Assembly (NCBI GenBank): GCA_903932385.1
Contig: CAIZGA010000233.1
Span: 1-8,248, forward strand
Direction: 5' to 3'
Source of the DNA: an uncultured Acidobacteriota bacterium
GTDB lineage: Bacteria > Acidobacteriota > Terriglobia > Terriglobales > Acidobacteriaceae
DNA: 8,248 nucleotides
Part shown: piece by piece, positions 1 to 5,663 of the stretch
How positions within the stretch are numbered: the stretch's first letter is position 1
Layout: every line of letters begins with the position of its first letter
Made by a program: the position numbers and the translations under genes
The notes under the pieces: generated by a model
Seen by the model: the letters and a program-made list of their open reading frames with translations, nothing else
What the model was told of the DNA's origin: nothing
Databases searched by the model: none

Positions 1-367
1 CGATCTGCTGGCATTTCATCCAGATCATACGGTGCTTGAGCATATTCCGCGCACCACCGGCATGCTGGATATCCAGCAGATTGCCGTCAGCCGTTTGCTG
101 CTCGATAATTTCCCGCACATCAAGTCGTACTGGCAGATGGTGACACCGAAGATTGCGCAGATTTCGCTACGCTTCGGGGCCGATGATATTGACGGCACAG
201 TGGTGGAAGAAAAAATCTATCACGATGCCGGCGCCACAACGCCGCAGGGCATGCGTCGCGAGGATTTGATTCGCTTGATTACGGAAGCGGGCCGCGTTCC
301 TTTTGAGCGAGACACGCTCTACCGCGCCGTCACCCGCAGCGAAGACACCTTCACCGTTGCGGTCTAA
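1..367 (+). CDS. mqnE: Aminofutalosine synthase MqnE, C-terminal part (5' truncated by window edge)
   Basis: The reading frame is open from base 2 to a TAA at 365-367, giving the last 121 residues of a protein that begins outside the window. MqnE is a radical-SAM enzyme of the futalosine route to menaquinone. It joins 3-[(1-carboxyvinyl)oxy]benzoate to SAM to give aminofutalosine. The visible part carries the family's C-terminal pattern: a stretch with RLLLDNFPHIK, then GADDIDGTVVEEKIYHDAGA, then a region ending in EAGRVPFERDTLY. The DDIDGTVVEEKI stretch favours MqnE over its paralogue MqnC, which has a different sequence there. The radical-SAM cysteine cluster lies upstream and cannot be checked. 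No partner mqn gene is visible; the next gene converges on it 7 bp away. The main alternative is another member of the MqnC/MqnE/CofH group. Confidence 0.88.
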   Translation, partial: DLLAFHPDHTVLEHIPRTTGMLDIQQIAVSRLLLDNFPHIKSYWQMVTPKIAQISLRFGADDIDGTVVEEKIYHDAGATTPQGMRREDLIRLITEAGRVPFERDTLYRAVTRSEDTFTVAV

Positions 368-388
368 ATACGCATCAGAACGCCGCAA
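357..388. terminator. Weak inverted repeat across the mqnE / glutaryl-CoA dehydrogenase junction
   Basis: TTGCGG (357-362) and CCGCAA (383-388) are perfect inverted copies separated by 20 nt. They bracket both convergent stop codons (TAA ending at 367; the minus-strand TGA at 375-377). The placement suits a shared bidirectional terminator. However, the stem is only 6 bp, the loop is long and no T-run follows on either strand, so this may be chance. Confidence 0.2.
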
Positions 389-1565
389 TCCCCGTAATGC
401 TTTCGCCGATAATCAGCGTGTGGATGTCGTGCGTGCCTTCATACGTTTTCACGGACTCTAGGTTCATCATGTGCCGCATCACCGGCGCATCGTCCACTAT
501 GCCGTTTGCGCCCAGGATGTCGCGAGCCAACCGTGCACACTCCAGCGCCATCCACACATTGTTTCGCTTGGCCATGGAGATGTGCTGCGGCCCGGCCTGA
601 CCCGCATCTTTCAATCGACCCACCTGCAGTGCCAGCAACTGCGCCTTGCTGATTTCGCTAATCATCCACACCAGTTTTTCCTGCACCAGTTGATGGCTGG
701 CAATCGGCTGGCCGCGGAACTGTTTGCGTTCCTTTGAGTATTGCAGCGCCGCGTCATAGCAGGCCATGGCCGCGCCAATTGCTCCCCATGAAATTCCAAA
801 TCGCGCCTGATTCAGACAACTCAAGGCAGACTTCAGCCCGTCGGTCTTTGGTAGAGCATTCGCAATCGGCACGCGAACATCGCTCAGTGATAGTCCCGAT
901 GTAATCGAGGCGCGCAGAGACCACTTGCCATGAATGTCGCTGGCAGAGAAGCCGGGCCGGTCGGTCTCCACCAGAAATCCGCGCAGCCTGCCATCGTCTT
1001 CGCCGCCGGGATTCTCCACCCGCGCCCACACCAGAGCAACATCGGCAATGCTGCCGTTGGTGATCCACATCTTCTCGCCGTTCAGCACGTAATTCTCGCC
1101 ATCACGTCGCGCCCGCGCTCGCATGCCGGCAGGGTTAGAACCGAAGTCCGGCTCGGTGAGGCCGAAGCAACCGATTTTTTCACCACGCGCCATCGCCGGT
1201 AGCCACTGCTGCTTCTGCTCTTCACTGCCAAAGCTGTGGATGGGGTACATCACCAGTGCCGACTGCACGCTGACAAAACTGCGCAGGCCGCTGTCGCCGC
1301 GTTCCAGTTCCTGCGTCAGCAAACCGTATTCGACGTTGCTCATTTCGGCGCAGCCGTAGCCACTCAGGTTGGCGCCGTAGAAGCCGAGTTCGCCCATGGG
1401 TGCAACCAACTCGCGCGGGAAACGCGCATCACGATGGCACGCTTCGATGACGGGCAGCAGGTTCTCCTCAACAAAACGCCGCACGGTGGAACGCACCATG
1501 CGCTCGTCTTCGCTGAGCTGCGTGTCGAAGCCGATGAAATCTACATGCTGGAAAGGGAAGGCCAT
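375..1565 (-). CDS. gcdH: Glutaryl-CoA dehydrogenase (acyl-CoA dehydrogenase family)
   Basis: A 396-residue FAD enzyme that oxidises and decarboxylates glutaryl-CoA to crotonyl-CoA, the late step of lysine/tryptophan breakdown. Electrons normally pass to electron-transfer flavoprotein. It aligns by eye end to end with human GCDH. With the start at 1565, the substrate residues are Glu88 (in QELERGDSG), Arg95, Ser96 and Ser99 (in LRSFVSVQS). The catalytic base is Glu376 in KTYEGTHDIHTL, preceded by Tyr375, and the LTEPDFGSNP flavin-site stretch is present. The protein ends ITGIAAF, like other GCDHs. An upstream in-frame ATG at 1613 would add 16 low-complexity residues and overlap the Nudix gene by 28 bp. 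I prefer 1565, which leaves a 20-bp gap and matches human mature numbering almost exactly. No strong ribosome-binding site precedes either start. It is the last gene of the minus-strand cluster. Whether it decarboxylates is inferred from conserved Tyr375, Glu88 and Arg95. Confidence 0.93.
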   Translation of the reverse strand: MAFPFQHVDFIGFDTQLSEDERMVRSTVRRFVEENLLPVIEACHRDARFPRELVAPMGELGFYGANLSGYGCAEMSNVEYGLLTQELERGDSGLRSFVSVQSALVMYPIHSFGSEEQKQQWLPAMARGEKIGCFGLTEPDFGSNPAGMRARARRDGENYVLNGEKMWITNGSIADVALVWARVENPGGEDDGRLRGFLVETDRPGFSASDIHGKWSLRASITSGLSLSDVRVPIANALPKTDGLKSALSCLNQARFGISWGAIGAAMACYDAALQYSKERKQFRGQPIASHQLVQEKLVWMISEISKAQLLALQVGRLKDAGQAGPQHISMAKRNNVWMALECARLARDILGANGIVDDAPVMRHMMNLESVKTYEGTHDIHTLIIGESITGIAAF

Positions 1566-1585
1566 GTTGTTTGTGTTTGACTTCG

Positions 1586-2047
1586 CTATGCTATCGCATC
1601 CAGCAGCTTCCATGCCTTCGCAATCACTTCGCGGGTGAAGGCGTCGAGCGGGCAGCGGGAATTTTCTTCAATCTCGGCCTGCGTCAACCATGCGGCTTCA
1701 TCGGCATCATCGCCGCACTGCAGTATGCCGCCGGTAACTGTACACAGCCAATCGCTGAGCACGTAGTGATAGCGAACGCGGCCATCGCTGTCGCGTGCGA
1801 TGCGATCAAAACTTTCCACATGAGCCAACACGGAGACTTCGAGGCCAGTCTCTTCCAAGACTTCGCGGACCACGCCTTGCTGCAGCGTCTCGCCCAGTTC
1901 CAGCACGCCGCCCGGCAGCGACCACTGACCGCGCAACGGTTCGCGCCCGCGCCGCACCAGCAACACACAGGATTCGCCGACATGATTGAAGCTGATGACC
2001 ACGGCGGCAACACCAGCTATCGGGGCCGATGGATATTCTCTTTGCAT
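1586..2047 (-). CDS. Nudix hydrolase, ADP-ribose pyrophosphatase-like (COG1051 type)
   Basis: A 153-residue protein carrying a complete Nudix box, G-x5-E-x7-R-E-U-x-E-E-x-G-U, at residues 47-69. The metal-binding glutamates are Glu62, Glu65 and Glu66, with Gly47, Glu53, Arg61 and Gly68 also in place. Nudix enzymes cleave a nucleoside diphosphate linked to another group. The flanking pattern (LLVRRGREPLRGQWSLPGG before the box; DSDGRVRYHYVLSDW after it) resembles small ADP-ribose pyrophosphatase-like proteins. The proline often seen about 15 residues after the box in true ADP-ribose hydrolases is absent, so the substrate is uncertain. The start is 8 bp after the nitroreductase stop and the stop (TAG) is 20 bp before the glutaryl-CoA dehydrogenase start. 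With no clear ribosome-binding site of its own, it may depend on translation of the gene before it. A role in clearing CoA or NAD derivatives for its neighbours is speculation. Confidence 0.92.
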   Translation of the reverse strand: MQREYPSAPIAGVAAVVISFNHVGESCVLLVRRGREPLRGQWSLPGGVLELGETLQQGVVREVLEETGLEVSVLAHVESFDRIARDSDGRVRYHYVLSDWLCTVTGGILQCGDDADEAAWLTQAEIEENSRCPLDAFTREVIAKAWKLLDAIA

Positions 2048-2055
2048 TTGTTTAG

Positions 2056-2712
2056 CTATAGAACTTTGTTGATGGATTGGCCGTGCTCTTCTGCAAATAC
2101 GGTGCGGTCCATATCAAAGCGGCCGCCGTTGTATTTGTCAGCGCCCTTCAAATGGCCGATGCCCAGCAACGCGATGACATGGTAGCTCGCGGGCAGATGC
2201 AGCACATCGCGTACTTTCTCCTGCTCAAAGCCTTCCATCGGAGCAGTGTCGTAGCCCATCACTTCAGCCATCAGCATCATGCTGGTGAAGGCAATCATCA
2301 CATTCTTCGCAAGCCACATGGGTAGGTTGGGATGTTTGGAAAGATATTCCGGGATGGAGTTCCGCACCGACTCGGCATAACGTTCAGACATGCCGCCGGC
2401 CTGGCCCATACGCAACACTTCTTCCAGGTCGCCAGTGCTCCAGCCTTCGGCATCGCCGCAGGCCACAATCACGGCAGAGGCTTCTTCCACTTTCGCCTGA
2501 TTGAAGCTGGCTGTACGAAGCCGCTGCTTCTGCTCCGGCTTCTGCACTACAACAAATCGCCACGGCTGCATGTTGTTGCCGCTGGGCGCTGCCAGGCCGG
2601 CTTCAAGAATTGCACGCAAATCGCCAGTCGGGATGGGTTGCGAATCAAAGCTGGGCGTGGCGCGGCGATCACGGATGGCTTGTGCGAGGGTCTTGCTTTC
2701 AGTGGCTGACAT
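2056..2712 (-). CDS. Nitroreductase-family FMN-dependent oxidoreductase
   Basis: A 218-residue flavoprotein of the nitroreductase fold. Members are usually FMN-binding homodimers that use NAD(P)H to reduce nitro compounds, quinones, enones or other acceptors; the natural substrate is often unknown. Family landmarks are AIRDRRATPSF (residues 12-22, the arginines contacting FMN phosphate), LAAPSGNNMQPWRFVVV (40-56, flavin site), MEGFEQEKVRDVLHLP (159-174), the YHVIALLGIGHLKG strand and loop (177-190) and the GGRFDMDRTVF tail (196-206). The length suits the single-domain class, with no ferredoxin or BluB-specific extension seen. The ATG at 2712 is preceded by GAGG at 11-nt spacing. It lies 8 bp upstream of the Nudix gene and 54 bp downstream of the secreted-protein gene. 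It could be annotated as NAD(P)H nitroreductase, but sequence alone does not settle the substrate. Confidence 0.92.
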   Translation of the reverse strand: MSATESKTLAQAIRDRRATPSFDSQPIPTGDLRAILEAGLAAPSGNNMQPWRFVVVQKPEQKQRLRTASFNQAKVEEASAVIVACGDAEGWSTGDLEEVLRMGQAGGMSERYAESVRNSIPEYLSKHPNLPMWLAKNVMIAFTSMMLMAEVMGYDTAPMEGFEQEKVRDVLHLPASYHVIALLGIGHLKGADKYNGGRFDMDRTVFAEEHGQSINKVL

Positions 2713-2723
2713 GGAATTCTCTA

Positions 2724-2727
2724 CCTC
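2724..2727 (-). promoter_or_regulatory. Ribosome-binding site of the nitroreductase gene
   Basis: On the minus strand this reads GAGG, 11 nt before the ATG at 2712. The spacing is slightly long, but it is the best Shine-Dalgarno match in the 375-3768 cluster and supports the chosen start. The Nudix and glutaryl-CoA dehydrogenase genes have no comparable site. Confidence 0.45.
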
Positions 2728-2745
2728 GGTTGAATCTGGTTGGCA

Positions 2746-2762
2746 GTGCGCGGCCCGCGTAC
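2746..2762 (-). other. GC-rich hairpin just after the secreted-protein stop codon
   Basis: GTGCGCG (2746-2752) pairs with CGCGTAC (2756-2762) as a 7-bp stem, including one G-T pair, around a 3-nt loop. It begins 4 nt after the secreted gene's stop. In the minus (transcribed) direction no T-run follows, so it is a poor intrinsic terminator. It could instead stabilise or separate the upstream message from the nitroreductase-Nudix-dehydrogenase message. In the + direction a TTTCTT follows, but no + gene ends here. Confidence 0.3.
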
Positions 2763-2766
2763 TTTC

Positions 2767-3768
2767 TTACGGTATCTGCGACATGCTCTGTTCAATCGCA
2801 TAGGGTGGCTGCCCCGGCGCATCCGCAAAGACCCACAGGCCGTGGAAGTGTGTGCGCACCCCCGGTTGCGCTTTCAGAAGGGACTGCATCACTGCGATGT
2901 TACGCTGTCGCGCGGTTGCCGGGTTGCTGACGTCGCTTGCGGCCATGTGCACGACAACGTCCAACCCGCCGAATGCGTCATCGGTCGTCATTTGTAGGAT
3001 GCTGAATTTCTCACTGCCGCTGTCCAGTTCCAGCGGATGTTCCCGCGAAATTTCTGGCTGATGCAACGCCTTGATTTCCGCCTGCAGTTTCTCGCGGTTG
3101 GTGCTGTTCATGCTGTCCATCGGCGCCAGCAGGCGGTCGGCAAGCGATAAATAGAGCCATGCGCTCAGCGTCTCGTTGTTCTTCGCTGCTGTGCGTGCCT
3201 CACGCCAATACCACAGGCCATCATGTCCGGCTGCCGTCAACGGACGGGCTTCGAGTCCGCTTAGCCGCCAGCCGCCAGCAGTTTTTTTCAGAATGAAGCT
3301 CGCCTGCCACGGGGCAGTGCTTCCTGTTGTATGAACAATGCCGACGGCATATGCTGCCGGGCCGGTGAAGGGAAGCGTGAAGGTTGCATCGGTTTCGCCG
3401 GTGAGCGCGCAATAAAATTCAACCGGGCCGTTAGCTGTGGAGGCCGCTTCGTCCTCGGCGTTGAAGAGCCACAGTGAGTCCACCACCAGCGTTGCCAGTT
3501 TCAAATGCGGTGCCGTATCGCTGACGATGCTGGCTAATGCTTCAGAATTATTGGCAGTAGAGAGAGGCGGAACGGCCAGCGCTTGCAGGGCCGCAGCATC
3601 ACCAGCCTGCAGTTTTGAGGCCATGGAAAGCGTCGTCTGCTTCAGGTCCGTGCGGTCGGCATCACTCAGCTGCGACTGTGGAGTACAGCTTTGCGCCAAT
3701 AACGTGCCTGCGCCTGCCAGCGCCAGCGTTGCTGTAATCATTATGCGAATTGTGGCGGAGAGGCGCAT
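2767..3768 (-). CDS. Secreted protein of unknown function
   Basis: I do not recognise the family. The best start is the ATG at 3768 (333 residues). It gives a clean signal peptide: Arg2/Arg8, a hydrophobic core at about residues 9-25, and likely cleavage after Ala25 in LLAQSC. The frame stays open upstream to 3897, but that 43-residue extension would bury the signal peptide and looks non-coding. The mature protein has exactly two cysteines, Cys28 and Cys120, which could form a disulfide after export. A first part (about 30-180) ends in ILKKTAGGWRLSGLEARPL, a pattern seen at the end of NTF2-like/DUF4440-type folds, so a weak NTF2-like relationship is possible. A tryptophan/alanine-rich helical middle (185-215, with GLWYWREARTAAKNN) leads to a C-terminal region from about 240 that looks mixed alpha/beta and ends near-flush with GLWVFAD. 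No catalytic motif is evident. It is probably periplasmic or extracellular. It may be first in the transcript with the nitroreductase gene 54 bp downstream. Confidence 0.8.
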   Translation of the reverse strand: MRLSATIRIMITATLALAGAGTLLAQSCTPQSQLSDADRTDLKQTTLSMASKLQAGDAAALQALAVPPLSTANNSEALASIVSDTAPHLKLATLVVDSLWLFNAEDEAASTANGPVEFYCALTGETDATFTLPFTGPAAYAVGIVHTTGSTAPWQASFILKKTAGGWRLSGLEARPLTAAGHDGLWYWREARTAAKNNETLSAWLYLSLADRLLAPMDSMNSTNREKLQAEIKALHQPEISREHPLELDSGSEKFSILQMTTDDAFGGLDVVVHMAASDVSNPATARQRNIAVMQSLLKAQPGVRTHFHGLWVFADAPGQPPYAIEQSMSQIP

Positions 3769-3945
3769 GTTGGTGTACGAAGCGGGAACAAAGTCAAATT
3801 CCGCCGCACAGATACAGTCTAGTACAGTGACGAATTGGCAGGTTTTACGATGCGAGGGCGTCTCCTGACCGCAAAGCCGCGAATGAATTTTCTTCAAGTT
3901 GCTTTCATTCCGGTCGCCCGCTGCGTCATACTAACGCTAGCGAAG
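3769..3945. promoter_or_regulatory. Divergent intergenic region, probable promoters for both flanking secreted-protein genes
   Basis: This 177-bp gap lies between the ATG of the minus-strand secreted gene and the ATG of the + strand STN-domain gene, so both promoters should be here. I found no convincing -35/-10 pair. Visible elements are a direct repeat TACAGT-CTAG-TACAGT (3813-3828), an 8-bp palindrome CGCTAGCG (3935-3942) ending 3 nt before the + gene's ATG, and a weak -10-like CATACT (3927-3932). If CATACT is real, the + transcript would be nearly leaderless. Frames on both strands run into this region as unused N-terminal extensions of the two genes. Confidence 0.5.
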
Positions 3946-4764
3946 ATGAGAAGCCCCAACGCAATCCCGAACGCTGTACCGGTCGCCATTTTGCGTATAG
4001 CCCTACTGGCCTGCCTGCTGTGCGGAGCAGGTCTCTTCACCCAAGCGCAGGACAACAGTACGTCAACGGCCCCGGTTGCTCCGCCGCCACGCTGGGGAAC
4101 AGCACGTCCAATCTTCCCGCGAACGCCGCCGACGAACCAGCCGCCGACGTCACCCGTGCCCCAGGAAAATAATTCGCAGACATCCACGCAGCCTGCGACA
4201 AACCCATCCGGACAGAACCCCGCGCCGACCGCGCAGAATATTGCACCCGTTGCCGCCGCGCCCGCTGTGGCTCCGTTGCCGCCGGCAGTCCCAGCCATGT
4301 TGCATTACGAAAATGGCTTGTTGACAATCAACGCCAATGACGCCGAACTGAAGCAGATTTTTCATGACACGGCGACCCTGACCGGCATGAAGATTACGGG
4401 CCCTGTGCCCATCCAGCGCGTCTACGGTAGTTATGGTCCCGGCGCGCCTGCGGTGATTCTTGGCGGTCTGCTGGAAGGCTCCGGCTACAACTACATCTTC
4501 AGCCATCTTTCCAGTGCGGCTGGCGAATTCGTAATCTCCTCGCAAAACGGTGATGCGCCTGTGGATGCAGACGCCACTCCCTCTGCTGATACGAAGCCAC
4601 TGGCAGACCCGACACAACCGCAGCAGGCAACAACGCCATCCACCATGCCGCAGCCCAATACGCCTCCAGGCGCTAGTCCGATGACACCGCAGCAGATTGC
4701 CGACCGGTTGGCGATGATGAAGCGCTGGCAGGACATGCAGCAGCAACAGCCACCGAAGAACTAG
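3946..4764 (+). CDS. Exported proline-rich protein with an STN-like (secretin/TonB short N-terminal) domain
   Basis: With the ATG at 3946 this is 272 residues. A signal peptide comes first: a hydrophobic core at about 13-33 with likely cleavage near FTQAQ-D (34/35). LLAC at 20-23 is a poor lipobox, so a lipoprotein is a weaker alternative. Next is a low-complexity Pro/Thr/Gln/Ala linker (about 40-117), then a compact domain at about 119-200, then a second Pro/Gln/Thr-rich tail (200-272). The compact domain reads as an STN fold: LLTINANDAELKQIF, then TLTGMKITG, then RVYGSYGPG and ILGGLLEGSGYNYIF. STN domains occur at the N-termini of secretins and TonB-dependent receptors and bind or signal in the periplasm. 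Here there is no barrel or secretin domain, so it is a stand-alone version. An in-frame ATG at 3883 and a TTG at 3835 are alternative starts; both put extra residues before the signal peptide. It ends in a stop shared with the opposing protease gene. Confidence 0.78.
   Translation: MRSPNAIPNAVPVAILRIALLACLLCGAGLFTQAQDNSTSTAPVAPPPRWGTARPIFPRTPPTNQPPTSPVPQENNSQTSTQPATNPSGQNPAPTAQNIAPVAAAPAVAPLPPAVPAMLHYENGLLTINANDAELKQIFHDTATLTGMKITGPVPIQRVYGSYGPGAPAVILGGLLEGSGYNYIFSHLSSAAGEFVISSQNGDAPVDADATPSADTKPLADPTQPQQATTPSTMPQPNTPPGASPMTPQQIADRLAMMKRWQDMQQQQPPKN
4761..4764. other. Overlapping convergent stop codons in one CTAG
   Basis: The + strand STN-domain gene ends with TAG at 4762-4764, and the minus-strand CPBP protease gene ends with TAG read from 4763 to 4761. 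The palindromic CTAG therefore supplies both stops, leaving no untranslated space between the genes for a conventional terminator. Confidence 0.9.
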
Positions 4765-5663
4765 CTGCGTAGTTTATCCAGATGGCGGAATCCGCCGGTG
4801 ACGAAAAACATCAACACAAAATTCCAGAGGTTGTAGCCCGCGTGCACCAGCGTGGAAGCAGCAACTGATTTTGCAGTGATGCGCACAATTGTCAGCACGA
4901 CACTCACCGAAAACAGCAGGCACAGCACAGGTATGGAATAGCCGATCTGTGGTGCATGAATGGCCGCGAAGCAAATGCTGGTAAGAATGGTGGACACGAC
5001 CATCGCAGCGATGCTGAATTTTGCCGGGTTTGCAGGAGTAGATAAATTTTCCAGTTGCATGGGTTCCAAACGCATTCTCGCTGCCGACCAATCCCATGCG
5101 CGCGCCAGCGAAGGATAGAGAAATCCGCGGAAGGTGACTTCTTCAAACAAGGGGCCCAGCGTGGTGCCGAAGATTGCAATCACCCAGACGCCGCCGGCAT
5201 TGCGAAAGAAATCGTCCACCGGAAGATTTTTTGGTACCGGCATGCCGGTGGAGGCAAGATCGGCCGCCAATCCCATCAACAAGCCTGCAAAGAGAAACAT
5301 ATAAATTCTGCGATGCATCTGCTGCCAGTTCCACTCGATACCATCCGCCATGCTGCGCTGCCACCACTCGGAAAAGATGATGGCCGCGATAATTAATGCC
5401 ACAAGATATGCAAGCGCCTGTGCCAGAACTGAAAGTACCGGCTGCTTGGCCAGGTCCAGCATGGAGGCATGCTTCATGCCCGGCAGGTAGCTGATGCCTA
5501 CGGTTACGCCCAGAACAATTATGGAGACCAGTATCGTGACCAGGCCGGAGATAACCAGAAAGACGGAGGTATGAATCAGCGTCGGGCCGGTGAACTCCGT
5601 CGAATACAGCTGATGTGGATCCAGTGAAGATTCCGGCTCGCTGGGTGTCATCGAATCGCTCAT
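4761..5663 (-). CDS. CPBP-family (CAAX protease / bacteriocin-processing type) intramembrane metalloprotease
   Basis: A 300-residue polytopic membrane protein of the CPBP/Abi family (PF02517), related to eukaryotic Rce1. All conserved motifs are present: EEVTFRG (Glu174, Glu175, Arg179; the EExxxR motif), CFAAIHA (His236; FxxxH) and [13 protein letters not shown] (His274, Asn278; HxxxN). These residues form the metal and catalytic site in the membrane, so the protein is predicted to be active. Hydrophobic segments lie at roughly 30-57, 75-98, 119-138, 159-172, 216-237, 243-262 and 265-288, after a polar, acidic N-terminus of about 25 residues. A loop at 186-213 separates the first motif from the later helices. 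The ATG at 5663 overlaps the uvrA TGA as ATGA and has AGGAAG 5 nt upstream. Substrates of bacterial members are mostly unknown. The gene ends tail to tail with the STN-domain gene. Confidence 0.93.
   Translation of the reverse strand: MSDSMTPSEPESSLDPHQLYSTEFTGPTLIHTSVFLVISGLVTILVSIIVLGVTVGISYLPGMKHASMLDLAKQPVLSVLAQALAYLVALIIAAIIFSEWWQRSMADGIEWNWQQMHRRIYMFLFAGLLMGLAADLASTGMPVPKNLPVDDFFRNAGGVWVIAIFGTTLGPLFEEVTFRGFLYPSLARAWDWSAARMRLEPMQLENLSTPANPAKFSIAAMVVSTILTSICFAAIHAPQIGYSIPVLCLLFSVSVVLTIVRITAKSVAASTLVHAGYNLWNFVLMFFVTGGFRHLDKLRS
4784..4796 (+). terminator. Small hairpin downstream of the STN-domain gene, doubtful terminator
   Basis: GGCGG (4784-4788) pairs with CCGCC (4792-4796) around an AAT loop, 19 nt past the + gene's stop. 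It lies within the last codons of the opposing CPBP gene. No T-run follows, so any terminator function is weak or incidental to coding for Gly-Gly-Phe-Arg. Confidence 0.15.

Noticed and set aside
1571..2185. A 204-codon + strand frame opposite the Nudix and nitroreductase genes
   Set aside because: It is antisense to genes with complete family motifs; its composition is shadow-like and it has no ribosome-binding site or domain.
3769..3897. A 43-residue N-terminal extension of the secreted protein (ATG at 3897)
   Set aside because: It would place a charged, cysteine-containing stretch before a perfect signal peptide and would cross the promoter region and the TACAGT repeat.
4100..4300. Proline/CCG-rich low-complexity stretch as a possible DNA repeat or CRISPR-like array
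   Set aside because: No regular spacing or repeated unit; it is simply codon-level low complexity in a Pro/Thr/Ala linker.
4150..4746. A 198-codon minus-strand frame opposite the STN-domain gene
   Set aside because: Arg/His/Cys-rich translation typical of a reverse frame; the + strand product has a signal peptide and ordered domains, so the + frame is the gene.
4761..5663. CPBP protease as part of a bacteriocin-immunity or abortive-infection system
   Set aside because: No bacteriocin precursor, ABC exporter or phage-defence gene is nearby; the coupling to uvrA gives no support for that role.
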